Below, one piece after another: positions 13,396 through 20,425 of a DNA stretch of 64,000 bases. Source of the DNA: a virus. Each line of letters begins with the position of its first letter. Within the stretch, counting starts at the first letter, position 1. Below the pieces are notes generated by a model. That model was given only the letters and a program-made list of their open reading frames with translations. It ran no database searches and was not told where the DNA came from. Both the position numbers and the translations under genes were made by a program. The stretch lies in the IMG/VR virus record IMGVR_UViG_3300033149_004564, positions 1 to 64,000 of that record. One strand, given 5' to 3'.

Positions 13396-13854
13396 TCATT
13401 CACCACCAGCAGAACTATCTTTGTTCCAATCGCGCTTTAGCACTTTTTTACCTACATCATTAATTGCTGCTTCAAGACTAATACCATATAAATTGCAATA
13501 ATTCAGCAAATAAACAATAATGTCTCCAATAGCATCTATTCTATCATGCTGTGCTTTGTCTGGCTCTGATAGAAGCTTCTCACGGGTATATTCTCTAATA
13601 CACTGCTCTTCTTTCAAGTCAACATGTGAAAGCTCACCAAGCTCTTCTATTAAGCCGGTACGCTGTTGATTAGCAAGCATTCTGCGATAAAACTCTTCTG
13701 GTATGATAACAGTATGCTTATTTGAAGGACAAATATAATTTTCTGGCCTAGTAGCGGTCTTTATTAATTTTTCTTTACAAATAGAACAACGTAAAGAAAA
13801 GTTTTCATTTAACCATACACCAAATCTTGCTTGTAATGAGCTTATATCAATCAT
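13396..13854 (-). CDS. MazG-like nucleotide pyrophosphohydrolase
   Basis: Started at ATG 13854 (AAGGACGG upstream), giving 152 residues. The C-terminal two thirds have the all-alpha NTP-PPase motifs: GLIEELGELSHVD (first acidic helix) and DRIDAIGDIIVYLLNYC (second, with the D-x3-D pair), which coordinate magnesium to split nucleoside triphosphates into monophosphates and pyrophosphate. An N-terminal zinc ribbon (CSICKEKL...CPSNKH) is fused to it. Phage MazG-like enzymes adjust nucleotide pools or (p)ppGpp signalling. Confidence 0.75.
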   Translation of the reverse strand: MIDISSLQARFGVWLNENFSLRCSICKEKLIKTATRPENYICPSNKHTVIIPEEFYRRMLANQQRTGLIEELGELSHVDLKEEQCIREYTREKLLSEPDKAQHDRIDAIGDIIVYLLNYCNLYGISLEAAINDVGKKVLKRDWNKDSSAGGE

Positions 13855-14020
13855 TGGGTTTTCCGTCCTTTCGAGTGATGGGAACTGTAACTGATTCTGC
13901 ATAAACAGGACAACTACAAATTGTCATCACAGGCTCTTTTGGTAAAGAACAACCGCTATTTTTAATATTTTCTCCGTTTTTCTTTTGTACTGTTGCTCTA
14001 CATTTGATAATAATTTCCAT
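13847..14020 (-). CDS. 57-residue cysteine-containing protein
   Basis: ATG 14020 follows AAGGATTTTATATT, and the stop overlaps the MazG-like start by eight bases, so they are coupled. The product has Cys near residues 7, 24, 35 and 37 (TICSCP) and could bind zinc. Beta-rich; no family recognised. Confidence 0.55.
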   Translation of the reverse strand: MEIIIKCRATVQKKNGENIKNSGCSLPKEPVMTICSCPVYAESVTVPITRKDGKPND

Positions 14021-14105
14021 AATATAAAATCCTTATGTATAAAATAAAGAATAGACTAAAATAAATGCAATCTACCCAAAATAATTTTCTGAAATTTTAT
14101 AAGAT

Positions 14106-14918
14106 TTAAGTATCAAGCAATAGTTTTGATTTTGTTGCTTCACTAATTTCTCCACCTAAATTACCATTTTCACCAACTTCAACAAATTCTGCTTCTACTA
14201 TTACCTGTTTTTTATCTGAACCATCATCGGACATAAGATATTTTTCAAATTCTTTTCTACTCTCACTCTCTGCTGGCAGTTTTAATAAATCTGCAAAGGT
14301 ATTTGCTTTAGTCTCAGTAGACGTTTTTTGTAGGTTTGTCATTGTATTAAAAAGTAATTCTGTCAATTTATTTTGTGCTGGTGCTTTGTCATGCAACTTC
14401 ACGCTGATTGAACCGTCTTTACGTTGAGATATTTCTTTTATTACTGTGGTATCACCCATTTTTCTTAATAATTTAAGAGATTTATTTTTAATATAAACTT
14501 TATCTCTCATGTACCCAGTAATAGGATCGGGTATTTTCTTTACACCAACAAAATCTGTAATATCAGAATTAGCTATTTTTATAAGCTCACTAACTATTTT
14601 ATATGCTGTAATATCAAAATCAAGTAACATCGGAAGTAAAATTTGACGAACCCTACGCCTAACAAGCGGTTTCTTCCAGTAGTAATGTGCTGTTTTGTTT
14701 ATTGAGGTTCTTGAAGCTTTTTTAGTAATCGAACCGGTAGCAATAGCAGCTTTTGTTAAACTACCGTATGCTGCATATGCATGAGCAAATTTTTCTTCCC
14801 TAATTGGAAGATTAATCTCTTCAAGCATTAATTCTCTATCAGCAGCCTCAATACTTTTTGTCTGCTCGATTAGAGCAGAGATATTGATATTTTTATTTGT
14901 ATTCTGATTAGCACCCAC
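14106..14918 (-). CDS. terminase small subunit-like protein
   Basis: The 270-residue protein has the terminase small-subunit pattern: REEKFAHAYAAYGSLTKAAI then a trihelical DNA-binding segment with YWKKPLVRRRVRQIL (residues about 40-92), a middle helix ending NSDITDFVGV, and a basic beta hairpin followed by LHDKAPAQNKLTELL. It recognises packaging sites on phage DNA and hands them to the large terminase. No large subunit is adjacent; it must be elsewhere. Low similarity keeps some doubt. Confidence 0.65.
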   Translation of the reverse strand: MGANQNTNKNINISALIEQTKSIEAADRELMLEEINLPIREEKFAHAYAAYGSLTKAAIATGSITKKASRTSINKTAHYYWKKPLVRRRVRQILLPMLLDFDITAYKIVSELIKIANSDITDFVGVKKIPDPITGYMRDKVYIKNKSLKLLRKMGDTTVIKEISQRKDGSISVKLHDKAPAQNKLTELLFNTMTNLQKTSTETKANTFADLLKLPAESESRKEFEKYLMSDDGSDKKQVIVEAEFVEVGENGNLGGEISEATKSKLLLDT

Positions 14919-14943
14919 CTATTTCTTCCTCCATTAGAAAAAT

Positions 14944-15063
14944 TTAATTGGCTTTCTTTTTCCATTTAGGCTTAGGGATTATTCTCATCACTGCACCACA
15001 GCCTAAACATTTAATTTCATTCTTACTAATTAGCTTTACAAGCACATCATGGCATTTACACAT
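14944..15063 (-). CDS. 39-residue zinc-ribbon mini-protein
   Basis: ATG 15063 is preceded by GGAGTGTATA. CKCH at residues 2-5 and CLGCG at about 19-23 form a compact zinc ribbon, followed by a strongly basic tail (KPKWKKKAN). It lies between the small terminase and the HslV-like gene. Possibly a nucleic-acid-binding mini-protein. Confidence 0.5.
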   Translation of the reverse strand: MCKCHDVLVKLISKNEIKCLGCGAVMRIIPKPKWKKKAN

Positions 15064-15080
15064 TATACACTCCATTCATT

Positions 15081-15584
15081 TTATTTCTCCTTTGACATTT
15101 TTATTTCTATAATTGGCTCTGAGCAATAAATATTATATTTACATGCTGTTTTAACGGCCTCTGCTGGAGAAAATCCCATATCTAATGCCGCATACGCATA
15201 TTCTCTGCCAGACCCGATTGCTATGTGTGTTTTTACTTCATCAACAAAAAAACCAACTGACCGAAAGGCTCTTCCAGCCACCCCATAAATATATGAATTT
15301 TCTATTTTATGTTCTCCTTGTTTCTCTTTTTTCCAACTGGCAAACTCAACCAGTAATTCTAAAATTGAACCAACTTCACCAGACTTCGGGCAATGTGTCC
15401 TTAAAAATACACAAAACATTGCTGCCTCATCACATTTACCCACAGCACCCAGAACAATATCTTTTACTTGAATCAGCTTGACAAATGTTGTTTCCTTCGT
15501 ATTTTGCATATCACCGCTCGTTATTGCTGAGTCAGCAGCAAATTCTATTTTATCCCCCTTGATTCTGCAAGTCACGACACTCAT
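15081..15584 (-). CDS. HslV/proteasome-like Ntn hydrolase
   Basis: The 167-residue protein aligns by pattern with HslV: MSVVTCRIKGDKIEFAADSA at the start, a lysine-containing strand (TFVKLIQVKD), GAVGKCDEA, and the late motif IGSGREYAYAALDMG followed by a helix (SPAEAVKTACKY). In HslV the mature N-terminal Thr is the nucleophile; here residue 2 is Ser, with Asp18 and Lys36 at the expected offsets. It would be an ATP-dependent or self-compartmentalised protease working with a host unfoldase. ATG follows AAAAAGGAAGATTAAA. Such genes are known in some large phages. Confidence 0.65.
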   Translation of the reverse strand: MSVVTCRIKGDKIEFAADSAITSGDMQNTKETTFVKLIQVKDIVLGAVGKCDEAAMFCVFLRTHCPKSGEVGSILELLVEFASWKKEKQGEHKIENSYIYGVAGRAFRSVGFFVDEVKTHIAIGSGREYAYAALDMGFSPAEAVKTACKYNIYCSEPIIEIKMSKEK

Positions 15585-15651
15585 TTTAATCTTCCTTTTT
15601 GTTTAGTTTCCAATTGCTACAAGACATACGGCCTCAAAACTTATGAATATC

Positions 15652-15728
15652 TGGTCGGGACGGCCAGATTTGAACTGGCGACCACTCGCTTCCAAGGCGA
15701 GTGCGCTACCTGACTGCGCTACGTCCCA
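15652..15728 (-). tRNA. tRNA-Pro (anticodon TGG), CCA encoded
   Basis: A full cloverleaf can be drawn: acceptor TGGGACG/CGTCCCG (first pair U-G), D stem GCGC/GCGC, anticodon stem CTCGC/GCGAG with loop CTTGGAA (anticodon TGG, codon CCA), variable TGGTC, T arm GCCAG-TTCAAAT-CTGGC, then A and genomic CCA. It reads leftward and would help translate proline CCN codons. Confidence 0.95.
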
Positions 15729-15739
15729 AGAATCTAATC

Positions 15740-15853
15740 CCGAAGTGGACCCCAACTATGATCGGCAATCTCTACCTGCGCGTCCACAGGCCGATAGCAC
15801 GTTTACAAGAGATCGCGTTGGCACCGTGTGTCTGCATTCAGCAGCCACTTCGG
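15740..15853 (-). ncRNA. structured segment B
   Basis: CCGAAGTGG (15740-15748) pairs perfectly with CCACTTCGG (15845-15853). Inside, ATCGGC pairs with GCCGAT and AATCTCT with AGAGATC, which suggests a branched fold, although the two inner pairings interlock and may be alternatives. It lies between tRNA-Pro and a tRNA-like remnant and is much richer in G+C than neighbouring genes. No convincing gene is present. The strand is assumed from the neighbours. Confidence 0.35.
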
Positions 15854-15864
15854 AATATTTAACC

Positions 15865-15929
15865 TGCCGGGGCCGGATTTGAACCGGCTATCAACGTCCG
15901 ATACGCTTACCGCACCACGCCGCCCGGTA
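15865..15929 (-). tRNA. tRNA-like remnant
   Basis: A canonical T arm (GCCGG-TTCAAAT-CCGGC) is followed by CCCGGCA, which pairs with TACCGGG at the 5' end with one A-C mismatch. A D-loop-like GTGGTGCGGTA is present. The anticodon stem is short (TATC/GATA), the loop GGACGTT lacks U33 (it would read ACG, Arg), there is no variable loop and no CCA. It is probably a decayed tRNA rather than a working one. Confidence 0.4.
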
Positions 15930-15931
15930 GG

Positions 15932-16168
15932 TTATTCTTTATACCTAAAAAAATGATTTCTTATCTTAGCTCGTTCAATAGATACATCTCGTTTTATTTT
16001 TACAAAAAAACCTGAATATTTTCTTTTTGCTTCATCTGCATTTCCACAAGTAAAAACTAAAAATTCATACAATAATTTTGACCAACAAATATCAGATATT
16101 TTCCCAGCAAGATAAAAACCAAAACAAAAAGCTAATATAGCAGTTATAATTATAATTAGATAAATCAT
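15932..16168 (-). CDS. membrane-anchored hypothetical protein
   Basis: A 78-residue product: an N-terminal transmembrane helix (MIYLIIIITAILAFCFGFYL) and a basic cytoplasmic part (RKYSGFFVKIKRD). Its ATG overlaps the upstream TGA (ATGA), showing coupling. Its stop codon lies within the stem that bounds the tRNA-like remnant. Unknown function; a role with neighbouring small membrane proteins is possible. Confidence 0.55.
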   Translation of the reverse strand: MIYLIIIITAILAFCFGFYLAGKISDICWSKLLYEFLVFTCGNADEAKRKYSGFFVKIKRDVSIERAKIRNHFFRYKE

Positions 16169-16383
16169 AATAAAATCGTCTTTTTTAGTTCTTCAACAGT
16201 TGTTATTGCAATTAGCTTCTCTCCAATTAAATAACTAACTTCAATGTTTGGCTCTGCTTCAAAGCACCAACCATGCACGGCGCCTTCTCCGTCATAAGCT
16301 ACAGTACCGAGTGGTGAGATGGGAAGGAAGACAATTGCTTCCTTCCCATCATTTGTTAGAAATTTAAATGGCTTAACTCGCAA
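16165..16383 (-). CDS. hypothetical protein, TTG start
   Basis: TTG 16383 lies within the end of the preceding gene, with GAGGTTATAA just upstream. The 72-residue product is beta-rich (KFLTNDGKEAIVFLPISPLG then GTVAYDGEGAVHGWCFEAEP) and ends in a helix. No family recognised. Coupled on both sides. Confidence 0.55.
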   Translation of the reverse strand: MRVKPFKFLTNDGKEAIVFLPISPLGTVAYDGEGAVHGWCFEAEPNIEVSYLIGEKLIAITTVEELKKTILL

Positions 16384-16798
16384 TTATAACCTCTGGTTTA
16401 ATCCCATCAAGAATAGCCTGAATTTCTTCCGGCGTATCAACTGCATCGGGCTTTAAAAACGTCAGTGCAGCTATAAGCAATCTGTCAGCCTGCATATCAT
16501 CAAGCTTGGCCTTTGCTCTAAATTCAGGCATAAGCAATAATTCTTTGAATGTAACAGCACTAACAGTTTTAACAATTGTGCCTTTACTCTCTTTTGTTAT
16601 TGCAGGCACATCAATCCAATCGAGCCCATCATCACTAACTGAACCAGGAATAAACTTATCGCCAATAGTGTTGACCATGGCTACAATTATATCATCAATT
16701 GGAGTTTTTGTCTGTGCTGCCCGCATACCAAGAATGAAAGTAAGAAAATCAAGCCCCTTAGCAAAAAGAGACCACAAGAAATTTCGTGGGTTGCTCAT
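16373..16798 (-). CDS. hypothetical protein
   Basis: A 141-residue protein with a hydrophobic stretch near the N-terminus (LFAKGLDFLTFILGMRAA) and a helical C-terminal half ending in TPEEIQAILDGIKPEVIIAS. It belongs to the leftward block of small genes 15932-18426 that could be a host-takeover or lysis set. No family recognised. Confidence 0.55.
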   Translation of the reverse strand: MSNPRNFLWSLFAKGLDFLTFILGMRAAQTKTPIDDIIVAMVNTIGDKFIPGSVSDDGLDWIDVPAITKESKGTIVKTVSAVTFKELLLMPEFRAKAKLDDMQADRLLIAALTFLKPDAVDTPEEIQAILDGIKPEVIIAS

Positions 16799-16810
16799 AG
16801 TTTTAGACCC

Positions 16811-17131
16811 CTAACTATCGAGTAAATAATTGTATCTCTTTTCAAACAGTTTAAGCTTGCTTGTTATCTGTAAAATAACTGCTTTGTCTGCTTTAACTCC
16901 TTTTGCTTTCTTTAAATCTGTACGTAATTTTTCTCTATCTGCACACCGTCTTACTTGTACAAGTTCAAATAGCTTTCTCATTGCATCATCACCGGTTTGG
17001 CAACGACCTACCTCAATTATTTTGTCTGTGGTTTCTCCTATTAATTCAAGTTTACCAAAAAATAAACCGATCTTTTCATCACACGCACAAGTAACTGCCC
17101 CAAATTCTAACAACTTTGAAAAAGTATTCAT
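16811..17131 (-). CDS. hypothetical protein
   Basis: A 106-residue protein with CACDEK near residue 15 and a lysine-rich helical C-terminal half (KAKGVKADKAVILQITSKLK). No membrane segment. It ends directly adjacent to neighbours, 12 bases upstream of the next gene and one base from the previous. Unknown function. Confidence 0.55.
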   Translation of the reverse strand: MNTFSKLLEFGAVTCACDEKIGLFFGKLELIGETTDKIIEVGRCQTGDDAMRKLFELVQVRRCADREKLRTDLKKAKGVKADKAVILQITSKLKLFEKRYNYLLDS

Positions 17132-17419
17132 CTACTTTTCTCCTCCATTTGATAAGTTGGTTTCTAACTTCTCTTTTTTAGCAAGATAAACATCGATGCT
17201 TTTAATCATTGCTCGTAATATCCACGCAACAAAAGTAAGTCGTAAAGTTACAATACATTTCTCTCGATGAGTTAATTTTTTATACCTACTACTAAGTATT
17301 CTAAGCCTTTTCTCCATCAATTCTTTTACATTATCAAATTCAGCTTCATCAAACTTTGGTTTGTCTGGCTCATTCTCCTCTAAATATCTAAATAAATAAT
17401 CCGAATTCTTATTAAACAT
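17132..17419 (-). CDS. hypothetical protein with one hydrophobic segment
   Basis: A 95-residue protein, charged and helical (NEPDKPKFDEAEFDNVKELM then a basic region), with a hydrophobic segment CIVTLRLTFVAWILRAMI at about residues 54-71 that could insert in the membrane. Possibly part of the same membrane-associated set as 17444. Unknown function. Confidence 0.55.
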   Translation of the reverse strand: MFNKNSDYLFRYLEENEPDKPKFDEAEFDNVKELMEKRLRILSSRYKKLTHREKCIVTLRLTFVAWILRAMIKSIDVYLAKKEKLETNLSNGGEK

Positions 17420-17443
17420 TTTTATGGCCCCTTAGCATGAAAA

Positions 17444-17734
17444 TCACTTTGATTTATTCCACAACCAACCGCGTATTCTACCCTCAAATTCATCAACAAT
17501 AGGATAGACCGCTTCACCAAATTGTGCATACTCTTTTTCAGTTACAACATGGTCAGCAGAAATCTCTCTATACTTTATTAAAATAGCATTAAGACGCTTT
17601 GCAGTTTTCTTTAAAGCAAATTTCTTTGCAAGCATTGGAAACAAACCAACAAGCAAACTTGAAACACCTACAAGTATTTCTGGTAAATTATCAAATAACA
17701 TAGTAAGAAGCATTCTGATTATTTCATTATCCAA
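17444..17734 (-). CDS. membrane-anchored protein, holin-like size
   Basis: A 96-residue protein with a hydrophobic helix near the N-terminus (PEILVGVSSLLVGLFPMLA) followed by a basic segment and a helical C-terminus. One clear transmembrane segment and small size are compatible with a class III holin, and it sits next to the gene at 17737, but neither is established as a lysis gene. Confidence 0.5.
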   Translation of the reverse strand: MDNEIIRMLLTMLFDNLPEILVGVSSLLVGLFPMLAKKFALKKTAKRLNAILIKYREISADHVVTEKEYAQFGEAVYPIVDEFEGRIRGWLWNKSK

Positions 17735-17736
17735 AA

Positions 17737-18426
17737 TTAACCTCCACGTTTAGCAGTTACAAGCAACTGCTGTAACTGAAGAAATTCAGAATAAATTCCA
17801 TTGTCTGGTAATGACATAATTTCTACATCAAACTCCTCATTTTGAATATCAATTGGACGAACCTTTGAAAAAATAGTAGCAAGAAATCTATCAAACTGTG
17901 TATGATCTATAGTTGGACAACCTTTACTTAAAACTCTTGATGCATAATATCTATTTCCTTTATGTATCTCAACATCAAATTTTGAAAGCTTGTTGTTTCC
18001 TTGTTTAGTTAAAAGATCAATTTTTCCTCTTTGATCATGTATTTCAACAGAGACACCATTAATATTAAATATACAAGCTCTTTCAAGAAGAATAAAGTCA
18101 TTATCTAAATCACAAAGAGAAATCGCAATATGATTGCCAGCACCACTATTTATTGGAGCAAACGGTGATTCAATATCTTTAAACGAAGTTGTAAAATGAA
18201 CACCAAATTTTCCTTTATATCGTTGTTTCTGTATTGATTGAAATCTGCTATCTGTACTTGATACTCTACCATCAAATGTTGCTATTGTTTTATTGTTCAT
18301 AATTAAATCAACATCGTGGTCATTTGCAATTGGCCAACCAGCACTATTTCTTAATTCACTAATCGGTAAACTATTTAACAATTGTTGTATTTCATCATTG
18401 CTTTTTGGTGTAAATAATATTTTCAT
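17737..18426 (-). CDS. hypothetical protein, possible cell-wall enzyme
   Basis: A 229-residue protein. The segment SKGCPTIDHTQFDRF (about residues 166-180) with an upstream GNHIAIS resembles the Ser-x-Gly-Cys motif of L,D-transpeptidase-like enzymes, but the rest of that family signature is not evident. The centre is beta-rich. It lies next to a holin-sized membrane protein. The lysis assignment is tentative; no other family is recognised. Confidence 0.4.
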   Translation of the reverse strand: MKILFTPKSNDEIQQLLNSLPISELRNSAGWPIANDHDVDLIMNNKTIATFDGRVSSTDSRFQSIQKQRYKGKFGVHFTTSFKDIESPFAPINSGAGNHIAISLCDLDNDFILLERACIFNINGVSVEIHDQRGKIDLLTKQGNNKLSKFDVEIHKGNRYYASRVLSKGCPTIDHTQFDRFLATIFSKVRPIDIQNEEFDVEIMSLPDNGIYSEFLQLQQLLVTAKRGG

Positions 18427-18429
18427 TTG

Positions 18430-18978
18430 TTATTCTCCCATTTCTGATATTTGATGAATTGCCTGTAAATTTCTATATTTATCATTTAGACCAATCCCGT
18501 AGCCAACAAGAAATTTATTATTTGCTATTAATCCATAAAAATCTGGATTAAATGTTGAAAAACTCTTTTTTATTAATACACAGGAAAAAACCTCTTTCGG
18601 ATTATACTGCTCATTTATTCTTCTTTTCAAAGCTTTTAATGTTGCACCAGAATCACAAACACTATCTAAAATTACAACAACATTATTATCAATATTTTCA
18701 CCTTCTAAATTATAATATAAAAGTTCTGGAAGTCCAAGAGATGTTTTATATTTATCAATCTCCTGCTCTTTTGTATAAACAAAAGTATAACGAAATGGAA
18801 ATAATAATTTATCAAACAAACTAAAAGCAAATTTACCGCCGCTTTTCAAAACAACAACAAATATTATTTCACGCTTTGCGCAATAAAATTCTAAACGCGC
18901 TGCTAACATAGATGATAACTTATTAGTAGCAATATCAATATCATTTGCTGTAAAAATTTTGGTGTGCTCATTAAACAT
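18430..18978 (-). CDS. hpt: hypoxanthine phosphoribosyltransferase-like protein
   Basis: The 182-residue protein has the type I PRTase core: LKSGGKF near residue 44 (pyrophosphate loop), the PRPP-binding motif VVILDSVCDSGATL at residues 101-114, and the hypoxanthine-family C-terminal hallmark FLVGYGIGLNDKYRNL. It would salvage hypoxanthine or guanine with PRPP to IMP or GMP. Phage versions presumably increase purine nucleotides for replication. The stop of the upstream gene overlaps its start. Confidence 0.8.
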   Translation of the reverse strand: MFNEHTKIFTANDIDIATNKLSSMLAARLEFYCAKREIIFVVVLKSGGKFAFSLFDKLLFPFRYTFVYTKEQEIDKYKTSLGLPELLYYNLEGENIDNNVVVILDSVCDSGATLKALKRRINEQYNPKEVFSCVLIKKSFSTFNPDFYGLIANNKFLVGYGIGLNDKYRNLQAIHQISEMGE

Positions 18979-19613
18979 TATTTATTAACCTTTCGGCATT
19001 TGCACCCCAACGCCTTCAACGGTAGGACATTGGCACAGTAACTACGCAAGTCGGCCATTTTGCCGGGATCGTTGATTGCACCTTGGGCCTTACAACAAAC
19101 TTCGTTGATGAGTGAAAAAAGAGCATCGTGGCTCTGATATATTCCTACGCGGTTCACTTGCAAATCTGCGATAGCCCGATCCTTCTTCATCAGCTGCCTC
19201 CGCAAGTGCTCGGCGTATTCATCAACACCCCTTAGCTGTTCCTGTAAATAGGCGGCCCGTTCCCTCGCCTCGTCCCGTTGAGATTGTAAATGACGAAGCT
19301 TTTCTTGAAGCTCATCTATCAGTTGCGCAAAACTGATTGCCCGCACTTTTTCGGGCGGTTTTGTTTCTCCGTTCTGTTCCAACATCGGTGCTCCTTCCTT
19401 AGGTCCATTACACTTGCCTTTGTCCATTCCGCCGTAGATAACAAAACATTCCCGCCTTGTCGCAAACCATTCTATGCCACAACCGCCCCGGAATTTTGGG
19501 TATTTTCCGCGCAACATAGGCACAGATTCATAGCCAATAAATACGGCCCTTTCTCCTGCGTGTGGGTGTGGCTCTCGAAAAATTACGCAATCTCCGACCG
19601 ATAAACTCATCAT
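18978..19613 (-). CDS. coiled-coil protein with SH3-like N-terminus
   Basis: A 211-residue protein, two ATGs in tandem (19613 and 19610) behind a G-run ribosome-binding site. Residues 1-60 look beta-rich (VGDCVIFREPHPHAGERAVF), residues about 93-150 are a coiled coil (LIDELQEKLRHLQSQRDEAR, LQEQLRGVDEYAEHLRRQ), and the C-terminus has several cysteines (CANVL, CKCRK). G+C is clearly higher than in the flanking AT-rich genes, so it may be a recent import. Confidence 0.6.
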   Translation of the reverse strand: MMSLSVGDCVIFREPHPHAGERAVFIGYESVPMLRGKYPKFRGGCGIEWFATRRECFVIYGGMDKGKCNGPKEGAPMLEQNGETKPPEKVRAISFAQLIDELQEKLRHLQSQRDEARERAAYLQEQLRGVDEYAEHLRRQLMKKDRAIADLQVNRVGIYQSHDALFSLINEVCCKAQGAINDPGKMADLRSYCANVLPLKALGCKCRKVNK

Positions 19614-19726
19614 TCCCCCCTCCTCTGCTGTAATCAGAAGGATTTACCCGGCGCTACCACGCCGCCGCTTCGGAATATTTCACTATCAAAACATTTTTGT
19701 CATGTTAAAGAATTAACCTGCCGTTG
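19614..19726. other. non-coding spacer with repeated modules
   Basis: About 113 bases without a gene, G+C-rich on the left. It carries CTTCGGAATATTT (also beside segment B near 15848) and CCTGCCG/CGGCAGG pieces seen again at 15861 and 19978. These shared short modules link this spacer with the two other GC-rich spacers. Confidence 0.4.
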
Positions 19727-19975
19727 TTAAGTTATCCTAAACTCGCCGATGTCCTGCGGCGTGTTTATATCCAGTTCGTTGATCGCGTTATGGTAGTAAA
19801 CTGCTGTTCCTGATGCGTTGTTCCGCAAGTAGGTTAACACCCTAAAGAAGGTGTCCAACTCGTTCTGTGTTATCGTATCCATTGTTGCTCCCGTTAAAGT
19901 GCCGGTGGGGCGGAAGACGTTTTTGCTTTGATCTCCGTCCTCCACCCGATATCGCAGAGTGGAACCTCTGTTCAT
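19727..19975 (-). CDS. hypothetical protein of a GC-rich cassette
   Basis: An 82-residue protein whose ATG follows CCGGCAGGTTAA. The sequence is beta-rich at the start (STLRYRVEDGDQSKNVFRPT) then helical (TITQNELDTFFRVLTYLRNN). Its downstream side carries another CGGCAGGTTAA copy, so the gene is bracketed by the same short motif. No family recognised. Confidence 0.5.
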   Translation of the reverse strand: MNRGSTLRYRVEDGDQSKNVFRPTGTLTGATMDTITQNELDTFFRVLTYLRNNASGTAVYYHNAINELDINTPQDIGEFRIT

Positions 19976-19977
19976 TT

Positions 19978-20088
19978 AACCTGCCGGTGTCAGAACTACG
20001 TGCTATGCCGCTGTCCCAAGTATTATTCTGACATTCCTCAGCAACAACGAGCACTGGAGTCCGGTCGCTGTGCGCCGCCCGGCAGGTT
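19978..20088 (-). repeat. GC-rich hairpin leader
   Basis: AACCTGCCGG (19978-19987) pairs perfectly with CCGGCAGGTT (20079-20088); an internal perfect 8-bp pair TGTCAGAA/TTCTGACA lies within. The right arm is almost identical to the outer arm flanking the tRNA-like remnant (CGCCCGGTAGGTTATT near 15921). It precedes the gene at 19727 and may fold in its 5' leader. A possible frame at 19842-20054 crosses it but has no supporting features. Confidence 0.5.
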
Positions 20089-20093
20089 ATTAT

Positions 20094-20372
20094 TTACTTT
20101 TCCTGCTTCTTTTTCTCTCTTCTTTCTATTTCTTCTTTAATTGCCCTTACAACTTTATGTTTAATTTTAGGGTGTCTTGTTATAGAAAGAAAAATCTGAT
20201 CATTCTTTTTATTTTTGGCCAATAAAATTTTCTGTATTGTAGGATCAACCATATATTGTGCTACACGTTTTAAAAGTTCTGATAATTTATCTTGTCGTTC
20301 TTTATTTTCTTTATATTCATTTGATGTGTTTTTATTTTTGTCTGCAACTTTTAAAATTTTCTTTTTTAACAT
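20094..20372 (-). CDS. small basic protein
   Basis: A 92-residue lysine-rich, helical protein (ERREKKKQEK tail) with no cysteine cluster. It is the first gene after promoter motif copy 3, whose 18-mer lies 10 bases upstream of the ATG region. Likely an early-type nucleic-acid-binding protein; unknown function. Confidence 0.55.
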   Translation of the reverse strand: MLKKKILKVADKNKNTSNEYKENKERQDKLSELLKRVAQYMVDPTIQKILLAKNKKNDQIFLSITRHPKIKHKVVRAIKEEIERREKKKQEK

Positions 20373-20381
20373 TTCGCATCC

Positions 20382-20399
20382 CCCTCTATTATATTATAC
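20382..20399 (-). promoter_or_regulatory. phage promoter motif, copy 3
   Basis: Minus-strand 18-mer GTATAATATAATAGAGGG, identical to copies 1 and 5. It lies between the recombination operon (20426 onward) and the gene at 20094, so it would start a new transcript for 20372 leftward. Confidence 0.7.
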
Positions 20400-20425
20400 A
20401 AGATTTTTATTTTTAACCAACAAAA

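Noticed and set aside
15643-15882. Plus-strand frame of 79 codons across the tRNA region
   Set aside because: Its RPDLNWRPLASKASALPDCA-type product is the well-known spurious translation of the antisense of tRNA; the tRNA-Pro accounts for it.
17737-18426. Firm call as an L,D-transpeptidase endolysin
   Set aside because: Only the SKGC-type fragment matches; the rest of the family signature is missing, so it was left as tentative.
19842-20054. Minus-strand frame across the GC-rich hairpin
   Set aside because: It crosses the hairpin and the start of gene 19727, has no ribosome-binding site and no recognisable domain.
15861-20088. GC-rich arms as integron attC-like sites
   Set aside because: The GTTRRRY/RYYYAAC core pattern is not consistently present and no integrase is seen.
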